Shown here piece by piece: positions 12,868 through 23,310 of a stretch of 64,000 nt of DNA. The notes under the pieces are model-generated. The model searched no databases. It had not been told where the DNA came from and saw nothing but the letters and a program-made list of their open reading frames with translations. The stretch is from Inia geoffrensis (lineage: Eukaryota > Chordata > Mammalia > Artiodactyla > Iniidae). A program made the position numbers and the translations under genes. Location of the stretch: assembly GCA_036417435.1 (NCBI GenBank), contig CM070901.1:10700001-10764000 (forward strand), written 5' to 3'. Every line of letters begins with the position of its first letter. The stretch's first letter is position 1.

Positions 12868-12915
12868 TCCAGGGACAACTTCTCTGTGTGTTCTCCCAGG
12901 TAAGTTGTCCCTGGA
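12868..12915. repeat. Perfect 14-bp inverted repeat at the L1 5'UTR/ORF2 junction
   Basis: Arms TCCAGGGACAACTT (12,868-12,881) and AAGTTGTCCCTGGA (12,902-12,915) are perfect complements around a 20-base spacer. The spacer/right-arm boundary carries CAGGTAAGT (12,897-12,905), a consensus 5' splice-donor string on the plus strand. It lies where ORF1 sequence would be expected in the L1. Confidence 0.85.
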
Positions 12916-13738
12916 TTATGGGACCCTGGCAGTGATGGGATTCACAGCTTCGCAGGATGGGAGTTGTGGACAGTGACATGTACTTCCACACAGGTTTCTT
13001 GGTGGCTGCAGTAGCAACCTTAGCGTTTAATGCCCATCTCTGCTGTCTGCACTGATAACCGCAGCTCGTCCCCATTTTGTCGTTGGATCTCGTTTAGGCA
13101 GTGGTCTCAATCTCCTCTTTTTGCGCACCCTGAAACAGTGGTTTCTTGCCTCCTAGGAAGTTCCAGACTTTTACCCAGACTCCCTCCTGGCTAGCTGTGG
13201 CACAGTAGCCCCCTGCAGACTGTTTTCACACAGCCAGCCCCAGTCCTATCCCTGGGATCTGACCTCCGAAGCCCGAGCCTCAGTTCCCAGCCCCCACCTG
13301 TCCCAGAGGGTGAGCATACAAGCCTCTCAGGCTGGTGAGTGCTGGTCGGCACCGATCCTCTGTGCGGGAGTCTCTCTTCTTTGCCCTCTGCACCCCTGTT
13401 GCTGCACTCTCCTCCATGGCTCCAAAGCTTCCCCACTCTGCCACCTGCAGTCTCTGCCCACGAAGGGGCTTCTAGTTTGTGGAAACCTTTCCTCCTTCAC
13501 AGCTCCCTCCCACTGGTGCAGGTCCTGTCCCTATTCTTTTGTCTCTGTTTTTTCTTTTGCCCTACCCAGGTACATGGGGGTTTCTTGTCTTTGGGGAAGT
13601 CTGAGGTCTCCTGCCAGCGTTCAGTAGGTGTTCTGTAGGAGTTGTTTCACGTGTAGATGTACTTTTGATGTAATTTGTTGGCAGGAAGGTGATCTCCATG
13701 TCTTACTCCTCTGCCATCTTGAAGGTCCTCCCCTTAAT

Positions 13739-14151
13739 CTAATTTTATTAAAAGTATTTGACAACCTCATGGAAAATTATGGGAAAGAGAGAGCTGTTTA
13801 TAACTTTTTTTTTAAAGAAATACTTTTTATAGACATTTTTTAAAAAAACTGGATATTTTAAGCCAAAGGCAAAAATAACTTTCAACAAATACAATACTCT
13901 AGTTGGTAGATTTGTTTCTTACAGGTTTATATTTTTGCAATTCTGAAGCTACTTTGCTTGCATATAACAATTGAACAGATAAGTAAATATATGGATCATA
14001 ATGATAGGTTTCTCACTGTCAGAAGGAAATTGCAAAAAAGCAAGAAGTGGACTGCTGGAATGAAACTTGTGGTTCTGGATTAAGTATGAATAGAATTGAG
14101 TTAAGTATGGACACATATTTAATTCAGTATATATATGTCTACATATATGTG

Positions 14152-14190
<39 letters not shown>

Positions 14191-15193
14191 GTACAGAAAT
14201 AAATGTAGATATATGTATATACATGGATTTGTATACATACATGTATTTCCTAGTTGGTCCACTGAGAGTATCTAGCACTAAGAATTTAGTTTCTAAAAAC
14301 CATTCTCAGATAGAAGAAAAATTAGAGTATTAACATTAATACTTAAAAAAAAGTCATGAATCCAGAGATAAATAAGTGATTGAATATACAAGTACATGTT
14401 GCAGAATGAAAAGACCCTCCTTACAGAAAAATTTATACTTGAAAAAGAAATGAGGGAAGTAGAAAATCACCATTACAACATCATAGTAATAATTGCTGCA
14501 AGCAAGATCCACTGATGGATACTAAACTTAGTGAAATTTTAAGAAGAAATAGAGTATTTGCATAGCAGCAACATTTAATCCATATTGTTTATTAACAACA
14601 TCTCTAGTTTTAACACATTACCAGAAATTTTTAACATTCTCCTCTAGGAGATGAAAATTTATTTACCTCCCCTTGAATGTGGTCTAGACCTAAAAAATAA
14701 GATATAGGAAGGGAAAAGAGTAATTTTTTTAGAAAAGAAACCTGGCTGATACCGCCCTAACCAAGTGAGCAAGTTTAGCACCTCCCGTAATAAGTCACAC
14801 TGGTCTATGTATTACTTGATGTGATGCAGAAAGAAGGCCCTTCACTTCTGTGGTCTTCTACAAAATCTGTATTCCTGTAAAATATCAGACAAACCTAAAC
14901 TGGAGGACATTCTACAAAACAACTGACTAGTAAATTTCAAATGTTTCAAGGTTGTGAAAGACAGATTAACTGTCACAGAATGGAGGAGTCTAAGGAGACA
15001 TGATAACAATGGGATATTCAGGATTAGATTTTTAAAAGACATTTTAAAAATGTCTTTTTAAGAAAAAGACGTTAGTGGATACCCCAATGAAATAGGAGTA
15101 AAGTCTGTAGTTTAGTTACTAATTATTGTATGAATGTCAATTTGATACATGTACCGTGAACATATAAGATCTTAATGGCAGTGAAAGTTGAGT
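13739..15193. other. Unassigned AT-rich DNA with a TA microsatellite
   Basis: No gene or named repeat. A (TA)n tract of about 32 bases lies at 14,156-14,187 within a wider TA/TG-rich stretch (14,110-14,250). The 109-codon minus frame at 13,949-14,278 runs through this tract and is low-complexity. Confidence 0.55.
14156..14187. repeat. (TA)n microsatellite
   Basis: Uninterrupted alternating T and A for about 32 bases. Probably length-variable between individuals, as such tracts usually are. Confidence 0.9.
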
Positions 15194-15208
15194 AAAAGAC
15201 ATACAGGA

Positions 15209-15406
15209 GGGCTTCCCTGGTGGCGCAGTGGTTGAGAGTCCACCTGCCGATGCAGGGGACGCGGGTTCGTGCCCCGGTCCGGGAGGATCCCACATGCCGC
15301 GGAGCGGCTGGGCCCGTGAGCCATGGCCGCTGAGCCTGTGTGTCCGGAGCCTGTGCTCCTCAACGGGAGAAGCCACAATAGTGAGAGGCCCGCGTACTGC
15401 AAAAAA
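15209..15406 (+). mobile_element. CHR-type SINE
   Basis: Full body plus A-tail, bounded by the 15-bp duplication AAAAGACATACAGGA at 15,194-15,208 and 15,407-15,421. The duplication is perfect, so the boundaries are secure. Confidence 0.96.
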
Positions 15407-15421
15407 AAAAGACATACAGGA

Positions 15422-15835
15422 ACTCTCTGTACTATACTGTAATTCTTCAGTAAATCAAAAATTATTTCTAAATATAAAATTTTAAATAAAAAATAAGTGA
15501 AGAAAAACAAGAAGGCTAATTAAGAAATACTGTTCAGTAAAAACATGGTGGCAGATTACCTACAACTTTTAATACGTGGCACTTTCAAAAATTTTTAGGT
15601 AAAATACGTTACTATCTGAGCTTCATTATGTTTAACAGAGGGAAACACATTCATAAATATTTCTTTCTTATTTACTTAAAAATCTGTAGTATGTATTCTG
15701 TACAGTTAATGATGAAAACTCTATTCAGAAATTATTTCTATTTCTAAAAATGTGTACACAAAATATTTAGGAACACGTTATTCTATTTCTATGGGTATTA
15801 ATTTTAGCTCAGTTACATGTGATAGGTTTCCTATC
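15422..15835. other. Unassigned intergenic DNA
   Basis: AT-rich, no recognisable content. Confidence 0.5.
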
Positions 15836-15839
15836 ACTA

Positions 15840-16255
15840 ACCAAAAGTAGAGCGTCCCTATGAAACCTTACATAAGTTGAAAGGGGATAGAGCAAAGAAG
15901 CAATTGCCTTAGGACACATCTTGCTAATGGATGCACAAAATAAATGGAGATTAAGCACAGATGCTCACAGACACGGTTCAAAGCTGGGGTGGCTCTACGC
16001 TGAGATGCTGAGTGTGGTTCCCAGGGAAGGAGCTTGGTGGTGCTGCACTCACTGCTCCTGGTGTGCTGCCTCTATAAGGGCTCCTGAAAAACAAGTGCTG
16101 AGAGCTGTTTTCACTTGTTACCTTTTTTCGTAACCAAAAAAGAATCCTCATTGGATTTATTTTTATTAGCAAAAACAGGTACTAATGTAGTAAGCCTTTC
16201 ATAAAAGTGAAGTTGCATAAGGCAAACTTTCAAGAAGTGGAGGATACCTGTACTT
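15840..16255 (-). mobile_element. Possible fossil DNA-transposon-type repeat
   Basis: The segment ending GTGGAGGATACCTGTA, with AAAGTGAAGTTGCATAAGGC before it, resembles in reverse complement the terminus of an old mammalian nonautonomous DNA transposon. The start near 15,840 is a guess. No transposase frame is visible. A short unnamed repeat or unique sequence is the alternative. Confidence 0.3.
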
Positions 16256-19010
16256 GGAATCTTCTGTTCATAAAATGGAGAGACACACTGAAAATTAATG
16301 TGTTCTGCTCACCACATGCTGAGTGAAAAGGTGTCTTTTCCCTATCGACTTTAATAGTATTTCTTTAATGAAAGACATTTAGTTCTATAATTTCACATGG
16401 TACAGAGGGATAGTTTTCTCCTAAAAGAGCATGCTTCAGATTATGTTTCTCAAATGAAATTATAATAAGTAAATATTCATAAGCAAGGAGTGTGATTACT
16501 TATACAAAAGACATTATGATATGTACAATTATTTTTATAACTCCATAGATAATCCCACCAAAATATCATGTGATGTATATATATTAGTTGTCCCTTATGT
16601 TTGGGTGCAAATGAGGGGAAATCCAGAGAAGTACAAGTATAAATCAATGTTCTTTTATAAATAGTTTAGCATGCTCTTGTATAGAAACATGCCATATATA
16701 TTTGGCATGTTTCAAATGATGAGTTGCAGAATTATCTATCTTATAAGCTTGATAATGCAAGGTATGAAGTCCATATAAGCTAACTCACAGTTTAAAAATG
16801 ATATAATGTCTTTTCTTAACCAAAGGCTTAAGGAAATTTTAGCAATTATTCAGAGCCTGCCAGTTTCAAGGCAAATGAAATAGGTAACATCTGAATAGCA
16901 AGCAATTTGTCCTCAAACTCTGTTATTTATAGTCTAGCTAGAAATCAGACCTTGTTCTCTTGGGTAGAACATAGTTTACCACAGATCCAGAGACTAGGAC
17001 AACCTTCCAAATTACCAATTACCAATCAGATATTATTCTGCAAGAAACCATTTTTCTCTGCCATATCTTAAAATTGGTGAACAATCTCAAAAAATGTATG
17101 ACCTATACTGTGTTACATGAGGACAATAGTAGAGTCATAAACAAGTTTTGGGAACAAGCTTTCCAAATATACTTACTATTACATAACTATTTACCAACAC
17201 ACAATTCATTTATACATAAATTGGCTTTTCAAGATAATCAAGAGTATCTGTAAAGACTAAATTCTAGAAAATATGAAAAGCAATATATTGAGGTCAAGGA
17301 TTATTCTATATGTTCTATACCTGTCTCTCCAGATATAGTATTTTTATTACAGATCATTTTTCACAAAATATGTTATAACTTTGTTCATTTCTGTTAGCGT
17401 GGGATTTAGAAATTCAGTATGAATTGTACCAGTGAAGAATTTTACCATTTTGAATGTTGCTAACAACTCTATTTTAGGATTTTGTAAAATATTAAATGAA
17501 AATGAGGTTCTAAAATGGCCTTAAAACCACAGCAGAATTTGAGCAATATGAAAAAGAAACTTATGAATTACATGGATTAGCACAGGATCAAATAATGGTG
17601 GTAAAGAAAGTGGGTGGTCATCTTTCAGCTCTTGACTGGTATGTTTCCTAGGAAACAAAGTCTGAATGATTGCACAAATGACCCTATGCCTGTGGATTTA
17701 AATTGATGAAATTATATAAGACTGTAATCTATGCAGAACAAGAAAAATAATTGTTAGGATGACTGTTGATTCGGTAAAATGGAAAAATTTTAAATACTTA
17801 TTTTACTTTTCAAGAGCTTAAAAAATAGCTGAAATCTTTTGTTTATATTACTGAAGTCCTTATCCTGTCAAATCACAAGATTGTAATATAATCAGTCAAC
17901 AAGCATGCTGATTAAACACCTTTGTTTAAACATATCTGTACAGGAAGCTATTCACTGACTCAACTCGAGCTCCTACCAGTAGAGGTAAACTTGATTCCAG
18001 CAGACATCCAGATGGTATCAGTAGGATATCGTTTTGACTAGCAGCAAAGAGTTTACTCAATGGCCTTTGTCTTCTGGACTTCCAGAAAAACTAATCCTGC
18101 ATAAGCAACCACAGAGTGCCTTCACAGAGTTCGACAAATACATCTCTCTCACAAATTCTACAGTATATAAGAGCCTGGTGACGCATTCATTACCTATGAT
18201 CATTATAACTCTCTGTGAAAATATCAAGTAGTCACTAAAAGAATAAAATCATTTGCCTCCTCTTGAGAAAATCACCTTGGACTCCTCATAGAAATTCTTG
18301 TAGCAATTTAAAGAGCATATTTTTTCACAGAGGTGATTTCCTTTACAGGTTTGTTGCTAAAAGAATAGTTAATGTTTCCAGTACATTGTTTCCTCTTTGA
18401 GCTCAGGTATTTCATTATAAGGTAATGGAATAAAACATTGTGAGTTGATGATGATGATGATGAAAATAATATTAGTTGATAAAATACTTTATATCTATAA
18501 ATAGAATCTTTAGAAATCTTAATAGATATATACTTGAAAGTAATGAGAGTAATAATACCTTATAATAACTACTATGAAATACAGGATGTGTTTATTCATT
18601 CACAAGTATTTATATGGAAGACACTGTTCTGGGTTCTGGAAGAATATATTGATACATCCATATCTGTATCTATCTATCTAGCTAGCTATACATATATATA
18701 ATTATTATCCATAACTGATTTAGAGATGAATATTGAAATGATATAGATGAATGAAATCATATAGAAATGATCAGTTGTAGCTATTGTGATATAGCAGTTA
18801 AATACTTGATGTAATTCTTAGATGAATATATTTTATCACACTGTATGTAACTCAAAACACTCAATATTCCTGGTGAGCATCACTCTCTCTTCCCTTTCCA
18901 CCTTTTATGTAAGAAATCACACTAAAATATTTGGAGGTGAAAATGACTGAAGAGAGGAAGGGAAAGATATTGATCTGTAAAGGTGAAAAATGGCAGGGGT
19001 TTTAGAAGTT
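16256..19010. other. Unassigned AT-rich DNA
   Basis: About 2.7 kb with no gene. Minor items only: an 11-bp hairpin at 16,684-16,713, a (GAT)n run near 18,446-18,462, a (TATC)/(TAGC) stretch near 18,664-18,690, and a short piece at about 18,590-18,650 resembling the TTCATTCA...ACTGTTCTGGGTTCTGG signature of old interspersed repeats. Confidence 0.5.
16684..16713. repeat. Perfect 11-bp hairpin
   Basis: Arms GAAACATGCCA (16,684-16,694) and TGGCATGTTTC (16,703-16,713) are exact complements with an 8-base AT loop. It stands alone in unassigned sequence, with no T-run after it and no gene beside it. Confidence 0.85.
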
Positions 19011-20634
19011 TCAGATTTATAGAAAAATTTCAGAAATAGTACATAGAGTTCCCATATGCCTCGTACTCAGTTTTCCCTGTTATTAATCTCTTATATTAGC
19101 ATAATACATCTGTGACAATCAAGCAGTATCCATATATTATTATCAACTAGCATAACTTATGTTTCCTTAGTTTCTACCTAATGTACTTTTTCTGCTCCAG
19201 GATTCTATCTAGTATACCATATTACACTTAGTTGTCATATCTCTTTAGGCTCCTCTTGGCTATGGCAGCTTTTCAGAATATTTTTTTCTTTTTATAACCT
19301 TGACAGTTTTGAGGATTACTGTTCAAATATTTTATTTAATACTGCTCAATTGGGATTTGTCTGATTTTTTCTAATTAGAATGGGGTTTTGAATTTTTTAT
19401 AGGAAAATCAGAGAGGTAAAGTTCCATTCTCATTATGTTATCTCAAGGGTACTATGAAGTGCCATTTCTACTTACACCCATACTTCTGACACTAAATGTG
19501 TAGTGGTTTTCCACACTGAACAATTCACTGATTCTTTAAGGACACCAACTGGGTGTCCACAATTCAATCTGACACTGGCTACTTGGAGTTAGTTCAGACT
19601 CCACAGGTTAAGGGCTCAACCATGAGACTACCCCCAACTGTGGACATCATCAGTATCAAGTCATGGGTCCCCAGGTTACATACACTTCTGTGTCTGGCTT
19701 GGCTACACATCTCCCTCCTCAGGTTTGATAGTTTGCTAGAACATCTCACAGAATCCTGGGAAACACTTTCTGTTTACTGGATTATTGTAAAGGATATTAT
19801 AAATGTTCCAAATGAACAGCCAGAGCAAGAGGTACATAGCATGAGGTCCAGAAGAATCTTTATTATAGGAGCTTCTATTCCCTTAGAGTTGGGGTGTGTT
19901 ACCCTCCTGGCACAAGGGTTCAGTTACCACCTGGCAGATCATCAAATCTCCTTGTTCCAGAGCATTTTATAGAGCTCAATCCCCAACCCTTCCCTCCCCA
20001 GAGGTCTAGTGGGTGGGCTCAAAGTTCCAACCTCCTAATCACTTGGTCTTTCTGGTGACCAGGCCCATCCTGAGGGTAAGTAGGGGCCCCACGCTTAGCA
20101 TAAAGTCAGGTGTGATTAAAAGTGGATCCATGTGAATAACAAAAAATACTCCTATAGCTTAGAAAATTCCAAGTGTTTTAGGAGCTCTGTGGCAGAAGCC
20201 AGGAGAAATACCAAATGTATTTCTCATTTTACCATAGATACTTAATATCAACATGACTTCACTCTTGATGCTATCCTTGATCCCCTGGCGGAGGTAATGT
20301 TTGTTGTGTTTCTCCGTTGTAAATTTTTCTCTGTTTTCTTCTTTTGCATATGGTACTCTTTGGAAAGAAGTCACTTAGCCCAGCCCACAACCAAGGAGTA
20401 GGGATTTTTGCTCCCCCTCCTTAAGAGCAGAGTATCTACTTATGGTTTTTGGAACTTCTTCTGCATAGAATATTTGTCTATTTCCCACACTTATTTATTT
20501 ATTCACCATTTAAAAAATATCAGTATTGGAGCTCTTTCGGTGGGCTACTGTCTTATTGACACACCTCCATTATTTTTTGTTTACCACTCCCTTATTCTCT
20601 GGGACTACCAGATGCTCCATGCCCATCTTGTACC
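19011..20634 (-). mobile_element. Ancient L1M-like repeat, left parts, split by an LTR-like insertion
   Basis: 19,011-19,496 and 20,236-20,634 read as consecutive parts of one old mammalian interspersed repeat. The first has the AGTACATAGAGTTCCCATAT start and the CCTTGACAGTTTTGAGGATT block. The second has TATCAACATGACTTCACTC, the CCAGCCCACAACCAAGGAG block and GGAGCTCTTTCGGTGGGCTA. Separating them is the LTR-like copy 2. I assign it to old L1-type sequence from memory of such blocks; another repeat class is possible. It leads into clear L1 reverse-transcriptase sequence at 20,635. Confidence 0.5.
19497..20235 (-). mobile_element. LTR-like ancient repeat, copy 2
   Basis: Same family as 5,655-6,330 in opposite orientation. 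The GTGTCCACAATTCAATCTGA and CTCCCCAGAGGTCTAGTGGG segments, and the CTAATCACTTGGTCTTTCTG region, match the reverse complement of copy 1 in order. It continues to AAATTCCAAGTGTTTTAGGA, which copy 3 also has. A 139-codon frame (19,553-19,972, GTG start) runs through it but has no retroviral similarity and is considered chance. It interrupts an older repeat on both sides. Ends are approximate. Confidence 0.65.
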
Positions 20635-20815
20635 ATTTTTTGGTGCTATTACAATTGGCATTTTAAAAATTTCAAATTGTCCATTACTGGTATAAAGAAA
20701 AACACTGACCTTTTGCTTATTAATCTTAATTCCTCTGAGTTTGCTATAATCTCTCACTATCTCAAGGAGTTTGTGTGTTAATTTGGAGGATTTTTACATG
20801 GCCAATTATGCTATC
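20635..20815 (-). mobile_element. L1M ORF2 fragment left of the provirus
   Basis: Antisense reverse-transcriptase-region sequence of an old L1: the CATTACTGGTATAAAGAAAA and TCTCTCACTATCTCAAGGAG segments, ending CCAATTATGCTATC. It continues directly at 32,272 with TCTGAGAATAAAAGTG on the far side of the provirus. The two pieces join into consecutive L1 sequence, so the retrovirus landed inside this L1. Confidence 0.8.
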
Positions 20816-21208
20816 TGTTAAAAAATTCAACTGAGTAAATTTTAAAGATCTAATTGGCTTTATTAAACAATTCGTAAATCAGGCAGTATGCCATCTGGCA
20901 ACTAGAAAGTAGCTCTGTTGCGCTGTAGTGAAGAAAAGGTTTTTAAAGTTGGAAAGGGAGTGAAAAAAAAGGATGTTATTGGCAAAGAATGAATTCTTTC
21001 AGGCAAGGTTGCCCTTTTAAGGGGAACAGAGGGCCTCTTAGGTGCATTACCTCTCTAGTGCTGACTAGGTAATTCCAGGCTGACTGGTTGAAGGTTACAT
21101 TCCTGGGGGGTTGAGACTGTAACTAGGTTAGGTATTAAGTCTTGGTTTGTGGACCTGGAGTTTAGTACAAGTAACTCCATTTTGGGCCTGTTGTCTCTTT
21201 CTAAATTA
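20816..21208 (-). mobile_element. ERV class I 3' LTR
   Basis: Begins TGTTAAAAAATTCAACTGAG on the plus strand and ends near CTCTTTCTAAATTA. The same sequence recurs in the same orientation at 31,825-32,271, by eye about three-quarters identical. The complement of GGCTTTATTAAAC supplies an AATAAA signal on the minus strand, which sets the proviral orientation as minus and makes this the 3' LTR. A purine-rich AAGAGGGGCA tract sits just upstream on the minus strand (about 21,210-21,220) where the polypurine tract belongs. Confidence 0.85.
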
Positions 21209-21659
21209 TTTGCCCCTCTTGATCAGGCTCTCAGTCTAACATGAGAGATGTGATCAAAATTTAAGGCATTACCACCACTCTCAACTACCACTCTAAAGTT
21301 TCCACAGATTCTGTGGATCCTTTTATGCTGTTTTTGCTTAATCCCTGTGATCTTCAAGTTCAGCTTGGCTTCAAGTTCACAATCTTTAAGTCTGTCATTC
21401 TCTTCATTCCTTTCTGACATTCCAGTCTCAGGGAGATCATTTGCTAGGTGGTTAAGGGCTGTGGACATGAATTTGAAACTGTTGAGAGAATACAACGTAA
21501 CAGGGAGATTATTATGGATGATTATAAGCAGGATGATTCCCAATGTCTGGAATGTACTTCAAAGCCATGGTCCTCAAGATCCAAACCAATTAAAATTAAA
21601 TAAGTCAAAGAAGGACCCCCTTGAAGGAGCCACATCTTTCTAAAGGCAAGTGGCTTGCT

Positions 21660-22300
21660 TAGTTGTCTTATGTAATTGAGTTTCAATTTCCCTAGGAGTG
21701 TTCATCCATGGGCAGCAGGTGGTACTGGCCACAGCACAGATAGATACCTCTTTTCTCAGCTAAAAGATAATCAAAGGCTATCCTACTATTAAGAAAACTT
21801 TGGCCAGAGAGTCTAAGGATTTTGTTTTGTAGCTATTGTCTTAGCAATAGATTCTGCTGTATCTTTGAGAATTAAGGAGAGGTTTCTGATCATATCCTCA
21901 TTTACATTTATTCCTAACCAGGGAAATACAGCCCTGCCAAAGGAAGTGAATCAGAGTTATAATTGCCTCCTGGTAATTTCTTTCTAACTCAAGAATGTAA
22001 ACTAATGAGGGCTTTCAGTTTGTGAGCAGTTAGGGGCAAAGTTACATAACCTAAGAGGCATTGCTCGGTTATGCAGCAGGTATACTAGGTATTCATAGGT
22101 CCAAAGGGAATGATAGCCATCACAAAGATAAATCCTGTCAGGGCACAAACCATTTCCACTTAGGTGGCACTGTTAATGGATTCATTCAGAGGGATTGTTA
22201 CATTTGTCCGTTCAAGATGGGTCAGTTAGGTTTTCAGTGTTATTTGAGAAGTAAATCTTCCTCCCCTGAAATAAAGAGTTGTTCTAAATTCTAGAGGTTG
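21660..22300 (-). pseudogene. env: Decayed ERV envelope (transmembrane subunit) remnant
   Basis: On the minus strand a CX6CC cysteine motif, the disulfide signature of gammaretroviral transmembrane subunits, is encoded at 21,712-21,738. Just upstream, in another frame, lies a stretch resembling the conserved segment that precedes it in that protein family, so at least one frameshift separates the two. Further upstream (to about 22,300) the sequence is compatible with the fusion and heptad region but contains stops. The position next to the polypurine tract and 3' LTR fits env. The product in a live virus would mediate membrane fusion; this copy is clearly dead. No intact surface subunit was found. 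Confidence 0.7.
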
Positions 22301-22806
22301 CCCTCTTAGCAGTGACCTGGGAGCTACAGATGATGATATTATCTTTTTGGATCACTGCCAGAGTGAAGGAAAGAAAGAGAAGAATAAAAGGTTTCATGTT
22401 TAAAGTATGAAGTCTTGCTCTAATGTCTTGGAAAGAAGGAGTCTACCTCAATGTTAGTTGCTTCTCTTCCTAGTTGATTTGATTTGGAGATCTCTGGTGT
22501 CTGTGCATGACCAGATGTCAGGTGGTACCTTCTTTGGCTATGAGATGTATATCCAAAATTCAAGTCCCTGAAGCTTATCTGACAACTGGTGAGTGAGGAG
22601 GACCTGATATAATCCCTTCCAAGGCAGTTTAAGGGCAGTCTTGGCTCTTAGTGATTCCAAACCAGAAGGGTGGGAGTAATGTATACATTAACTTGGAAAA
22701 TTACAACCACAGATATTTGAGGAAACTAGAAGATCAAGGTCTAATCCAATTTATAGATATATAACAAAACCTCAAAGACAGTTAAGAGTTCTAGAATCTA
22801 GTATAG

Positions 22807-23048
22807 ACAAAAGTGCAAACATAATTTTTCTCTCTACATTTCTTTATCAAGGATAATCACAGTAAAACTAATTTGTTTGCATTAACTTGTCCTGATTATT
22901 ACATAACTGCAGCTCTTTTTAAACAAAAGTGCAAACATAATTTTTCTCTCTACAATTATTCCCATTTCTTTATCAAGGATAATCACAGTAAAACTAATTT
23001 GTTTGCATTAACTTGTCCTGATTATTACATAACGGCAGCTCTTTTTAA
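22807..23048. repeat. Tandem duplication, two units of about 120 bp
   Basis: Unit 1 is 22,807-22,922 and unit 2 is 22,923-23,048. Both run from ACAAAAGTGCAAACATAATT to CAGCTCTTTTTAA. They differ by a 10-bp length difference near 22,838/22,954 and a single C/G-type change near the end (ACTGCAGC against ACGGCAGC). The near-identity indicates an event much younger than the surrounding retrovirus. Confidence 0.95.
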
Positions 23049-23083
23049 GACCGATTTGCTGGAATTTTCCATAAAGAATTTTA

Positions 23084-23294
23084 CTTTATTTTATTTCTTT
23101 TTGCGGTACGCGGGCCTCTCACTGTTGTGGCCTCTCCCGTTGCGGAGCACAGGCTCCGGACGCGCAGGCTCAGCGGCCATGGCTCACGGGCCCAGCCGCC
23201 CCGCGGCACGTGGGATCCTCCCGGACCGGGGTGGGAACCCGTGTCCCCTGCATCGGCAGGCGGACTCTCAACTACTGCGCTACCAGGGAAGCCC
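23084..23294 (-). mobile_element. CHR-type SINE inside the provirus
   Basis: Reverse orientation, T-rich end at 23,084-23,102. The duplications TCCATAAAGAATTTTA and TCCATAAGGAATTTTA lie at 23,068-23,083 and 23,295-23,310, with one mismatch. It retains many family CpG sites. Confidence 0.95.
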
Positions 23295-23310
23295 TCCATA
23301 AGGAATTTTA

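Larger units (their letters stand above)
8655..13738 (-). mobile_element. Near-complete L1 LINE with 5'UTR and ORF2 but no ORF1
   Basis: On the minus strand the order is: 5'UTR (13,738 to about 12,870), ORF2 (12,834 to 8,919), then 3'UTR ending at about 8,655 (antisense TTTAACATCTTTATTGGAGT). The 5'UTR is identified by matching the GC-rich block at 28,960-29,742 of the second L1. The outer end reads CCATCTTGAAGGTC in both. ORF1, expected between 5'UTR and ORF2 in L1, is absent: only about 30 bases separate 5'UTR-like sequence from the ORF2 start. Stops and frameshifts divide ORF2, so it is not functional. No clear target-site duplication was found. Confidence 0.9.

Noticed and set aside
12897..12905. 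Consensus 5' splice donor as evidence for a host exon
   Set aside because: No open exon upstream and no acceptor context; it lies inside an L1. Reported only as part of the inverted repeat.
19553..19972. 139-codon plus-strand open frame
   Set aside because: Begins with GTG and lies entirely inside the LTR-like repeat copy 2. No homologous frame in copy 1.
22807..23048. CRISPR-like repeat array
   Set aside because: Only two long units, no spacers, and eukaryotic context. It is a tandem duplication.
22873..23301. 142-codon plus-strand open frame with an internal amino-acid repeat
   Set aside because: The internal repeat is the DNA tandem duplication at 22,807-23,048 and the rest is an antisense SINE. 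Not a repeat protein.
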